Part shown: positions 6,357 through 7,061 of the stretch, in pieces
Layout: each line of letters starts with the position of its first letter
How positions within the stretch are numbered: the stretch's first letter is position 1
DNA from: Candidatus Zixiibacteriota bacterium
GTDB taxonomy: Bacteria; Zixibacteria; MSB-5A5; SM1-73
Direction: 5' to 3'
NCBI GenBank assembly: GCA_020341875.1
Contig: CP070839.1
Span: 1,828,778 to 1,835,838, forward strand
Length of the DNA stretch: 7,061 nucleotides
Translations under genes and position numbers: made by a program
Notes under the pieces: generated by a model
The model's database searches: none
What the model was told of the DNA's origin: nothing
The model's input: only the letters and a program-made list of their open reading frames with translations

Positions 6357-6398
6357 GGGCGATTGACTGTCGCTTTCGCCGATCATCCCCACAGTTTC

Positions 6399-6426
6399 AA
6401 ACTAACCGAAATCGATGCCTTGTCAA
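6399..6426 (-). promoter_or_regulatory. Possible promoter for the lipoprotein gene
   Basis: A perfect TTGACA (6426-6421) is followed after 16 bases by TAGTTT (6404-6399), a poor -10 match (three of six). The predicted leader of about 45-50 bases ends at the well-formed ribosome binding site. The weak -10 box keeps this tentative. Confidence 0.3.
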
Positions 6427-6485
6427 GCAGAAATCCCGTCCTGAGCACGGAGGCAAAAATCCGAAACGAGTTGAAGTGCAGACTG

Positions 6486-6691
6486 TTAGGTCCGTCCTTG
6501 CCTTACGCGGCCCAGAAGAACCTGACTTCCCTGTGGTGTTTCTGCCGACCGCACCGGGATCTGTCTGAATCCTGGTACCTCGACCTCGGTTTCGAAGACG
6601 TACTCATGTAGACTGTGCGTTCACTTCGAACACCGCCTGCATCGACGTCCATAGTGAATACAAAAAACGTGCCCGCTTTATTCCCCACCAC
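6486..6691 (-). pseudogene. Possible decayed coding fragment with a frameshift
   Basis: One minus-strand frame reads GTFFVFTMDVDAGGVRSERT and then, after about position 6605, turns into an Arg/Ser/Lys-rich sequence unlike a normal protein. In a neighbouring frame, from about 6605 down to a TAA at 6486, the reading EYVFETEVEVPGFRQIPVRS continues with a natural composition. One small insertion or deletion near 6605 would join the two parts. There is no ribosome binding site or convincing start, and the frame is closed by stops beyond 6691. It could be a gene remnant, a dispersed repeat, or chance; I do not recognise the family. Confidence 0.25.
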
Positions 6692-6738
6692 GCCATCATT
6701 AATACGCTATGCCATCTTGAATTAGGAACAAGAAATAC

Positions 6739-6754
6739 CCTCAGCAAGTTGAGG
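6739..6754. repeat. Small inverted repeat (5-base stem, 6-base loop)
   Basis: CCTCA and TGAGG pair perfectly around a GCAAGT loop. It lies 11 bases from a second hairpin (6766-6783) in gene-free sequence. No T-run follows on either strand. Confidence 0.4.
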
Positions 6755-6765
6755 CTGCGGTCGGC

Positions 6766-6783
6766 TTCGCAACCTTCTGCGAA
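6766..6783. repeat. Small inverted repeat (6-base stem, 6-base loop)
   Basis: TTCGCA and TGCGAA pair perfectly around ACCTTC. On the minus strand a short T-run precedes the stem rather than following it, so a terminator reading is not supported. Confidence 0.45.
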
Positions 6784-6900
6784 AAAGGCTCGTCGGTTTC
6801 GGCGACTCGACCTGGCCCACGAGTGCGAGATCAGAATGAAGTCAGAGAATCATCCTTCTTGGTGACGGCGGTAGATCTACGACAGAAGATCCCCTGGAGG

Positions 6901-7061
6901 TCAACTCGCCAATTCGCTTCGCATCAGCTCCTTCATTTTCAGCAGGTCCAAAACTAAGGACCGGTCTTTAACCATCGGCGCTATGATTTGTCTTACCTTT
7001 CGATGGATCTTGCCGGTCCCGGTTCCCGGTTTCAGGGGGGACCTGAAATCCAGTCCCTGAG
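6901..7061 (-). CDS. C-terminal 52 codons of an unidentified gene, cut by right edge
   Basis: An open frame enters from the right edge and ends at a TGA (6903-6901). The reading looks genuinely coding: a Gly/Pro/Thr-rich segment (KPGTGTGKIHRKVRQ) leads into an amphipathic, probably helical tail (IIAPMVKDRSLVLDLLKMKE, then LMRSELAS). The other two minus-strand frames meet stops early in this stretch. I do not recognise the family from this fragment. The DNA coding the Gly/Thr segment contains three near-tandem CCGGT units (7013-7030) and a perfect 7-base inverted repeat (7030-7048). The next gene on this strand starts more than 550 bases downstream, so it is not obviously in the same operon. 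Confidence 0.68.
   Translation of the reverse strand, partial: QGLDFRSPLKPGTGTGKIHRKVRQIIAPMVKDRSLVLDLLKMKELMRSELAS

Larger units (their letters stand above)
6345..6900. other. 556-base region without an intact gene
   Basis: Between the unidentified gene on the right and the lipoprotein gene no complete gene can be supported on either strand. The left part holds a possible promoter (6399-6426). The middle (6486-6691) holds broken minus-strand frames that look like decayed coding sequence. The right part has small hairpins at 6739-6754 and 6766-6783, plus a weaker one at 6874-6891 (GATCT/AGATC, 8-base loop). None of these is followed by a T-run on either strand, so they do not look like rho-independent terminators. 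A 38-codon minus-strand frame without a good start lies at about 6723-6839. Confidence 0.5.

Noticed and set aside
6363..6611. Plus-strand frame of 82 codons with a TTG start
   Set aside because: It is the codon-for-codon mirror of the more protein-like minus-strand reading at 6486-6620 and has no Shine-Dalgarno sequence.

Overview
All convincing genes in this 7.06 kb window lie on the minus strand, so the region is transcribed from right to left. The core is a cell-envelope energy-transduction module. In transcription order it has a secreted protein with about 15 TPR repeats (5282-3549), an unrecognised four-helix membrane protein (3501-2779), an ExbB/TolQ/MotA-family proton-channel protein (2562-1828), two ExbD/TolR-family proteins (1794-1297 and 1273-731), and a TonB-family protein (from 734, running off the left edge before its C-terminus is complete). 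Most of these genes have a clear purine-rich Shine-Dalgarno sequence, and gaps in the exb part are 33 and 23 bases. The second exbD and tonB overlap by four bases (ATGA). The only large gap inside the module is 216 bases in front of exbB.

Upstream (to the right) are a small two-helix membrane protein (5636-5352), a probable cysteine-rich lipoprotein with a predicted beta-rich extracellular domain (6344-5823), about 550 bases with no intact gene (6345-6900), and the last 52 codons of an unidentified gene that enters from the right edge (7061-6901). A sigma70-like promoter between the small membrane protein and the TPR gene suggests that the TPR-to-TonB block is its own transcription unit.

The organism is a Gram-negative (two-membrane) bacterium, because TonB and ExbB/ExbD work only across a periplasm. 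One ExbB with two tandem ExbDs and a TonB, next to a TPR protein, is an arrangement known from Bacteroidetes and other phyla of the broader FCB group and, without TonB, from myxobacterial motility motors. An uncultured FCB-type lineage is a reasonable guess, but nothing here fixes the phylum. By established knowledge of the families, ExbB and ExbD would form an inner-membrane proton-driven motor that passes force through TonB to outer-membrane transporters. The TPR protein and the four-helix protein are inferred to be module-specific partners in the periplasm and inner membrane.

No mobile element, CRISPR array, tRNA or rRNA was seen. The least explained parts are the four-helix protein, the 216-base gap before exbB (chained tiny reading frames and a G-rich stretch), and the region 6345-6900 with broken coding-like frames and small hairpins.
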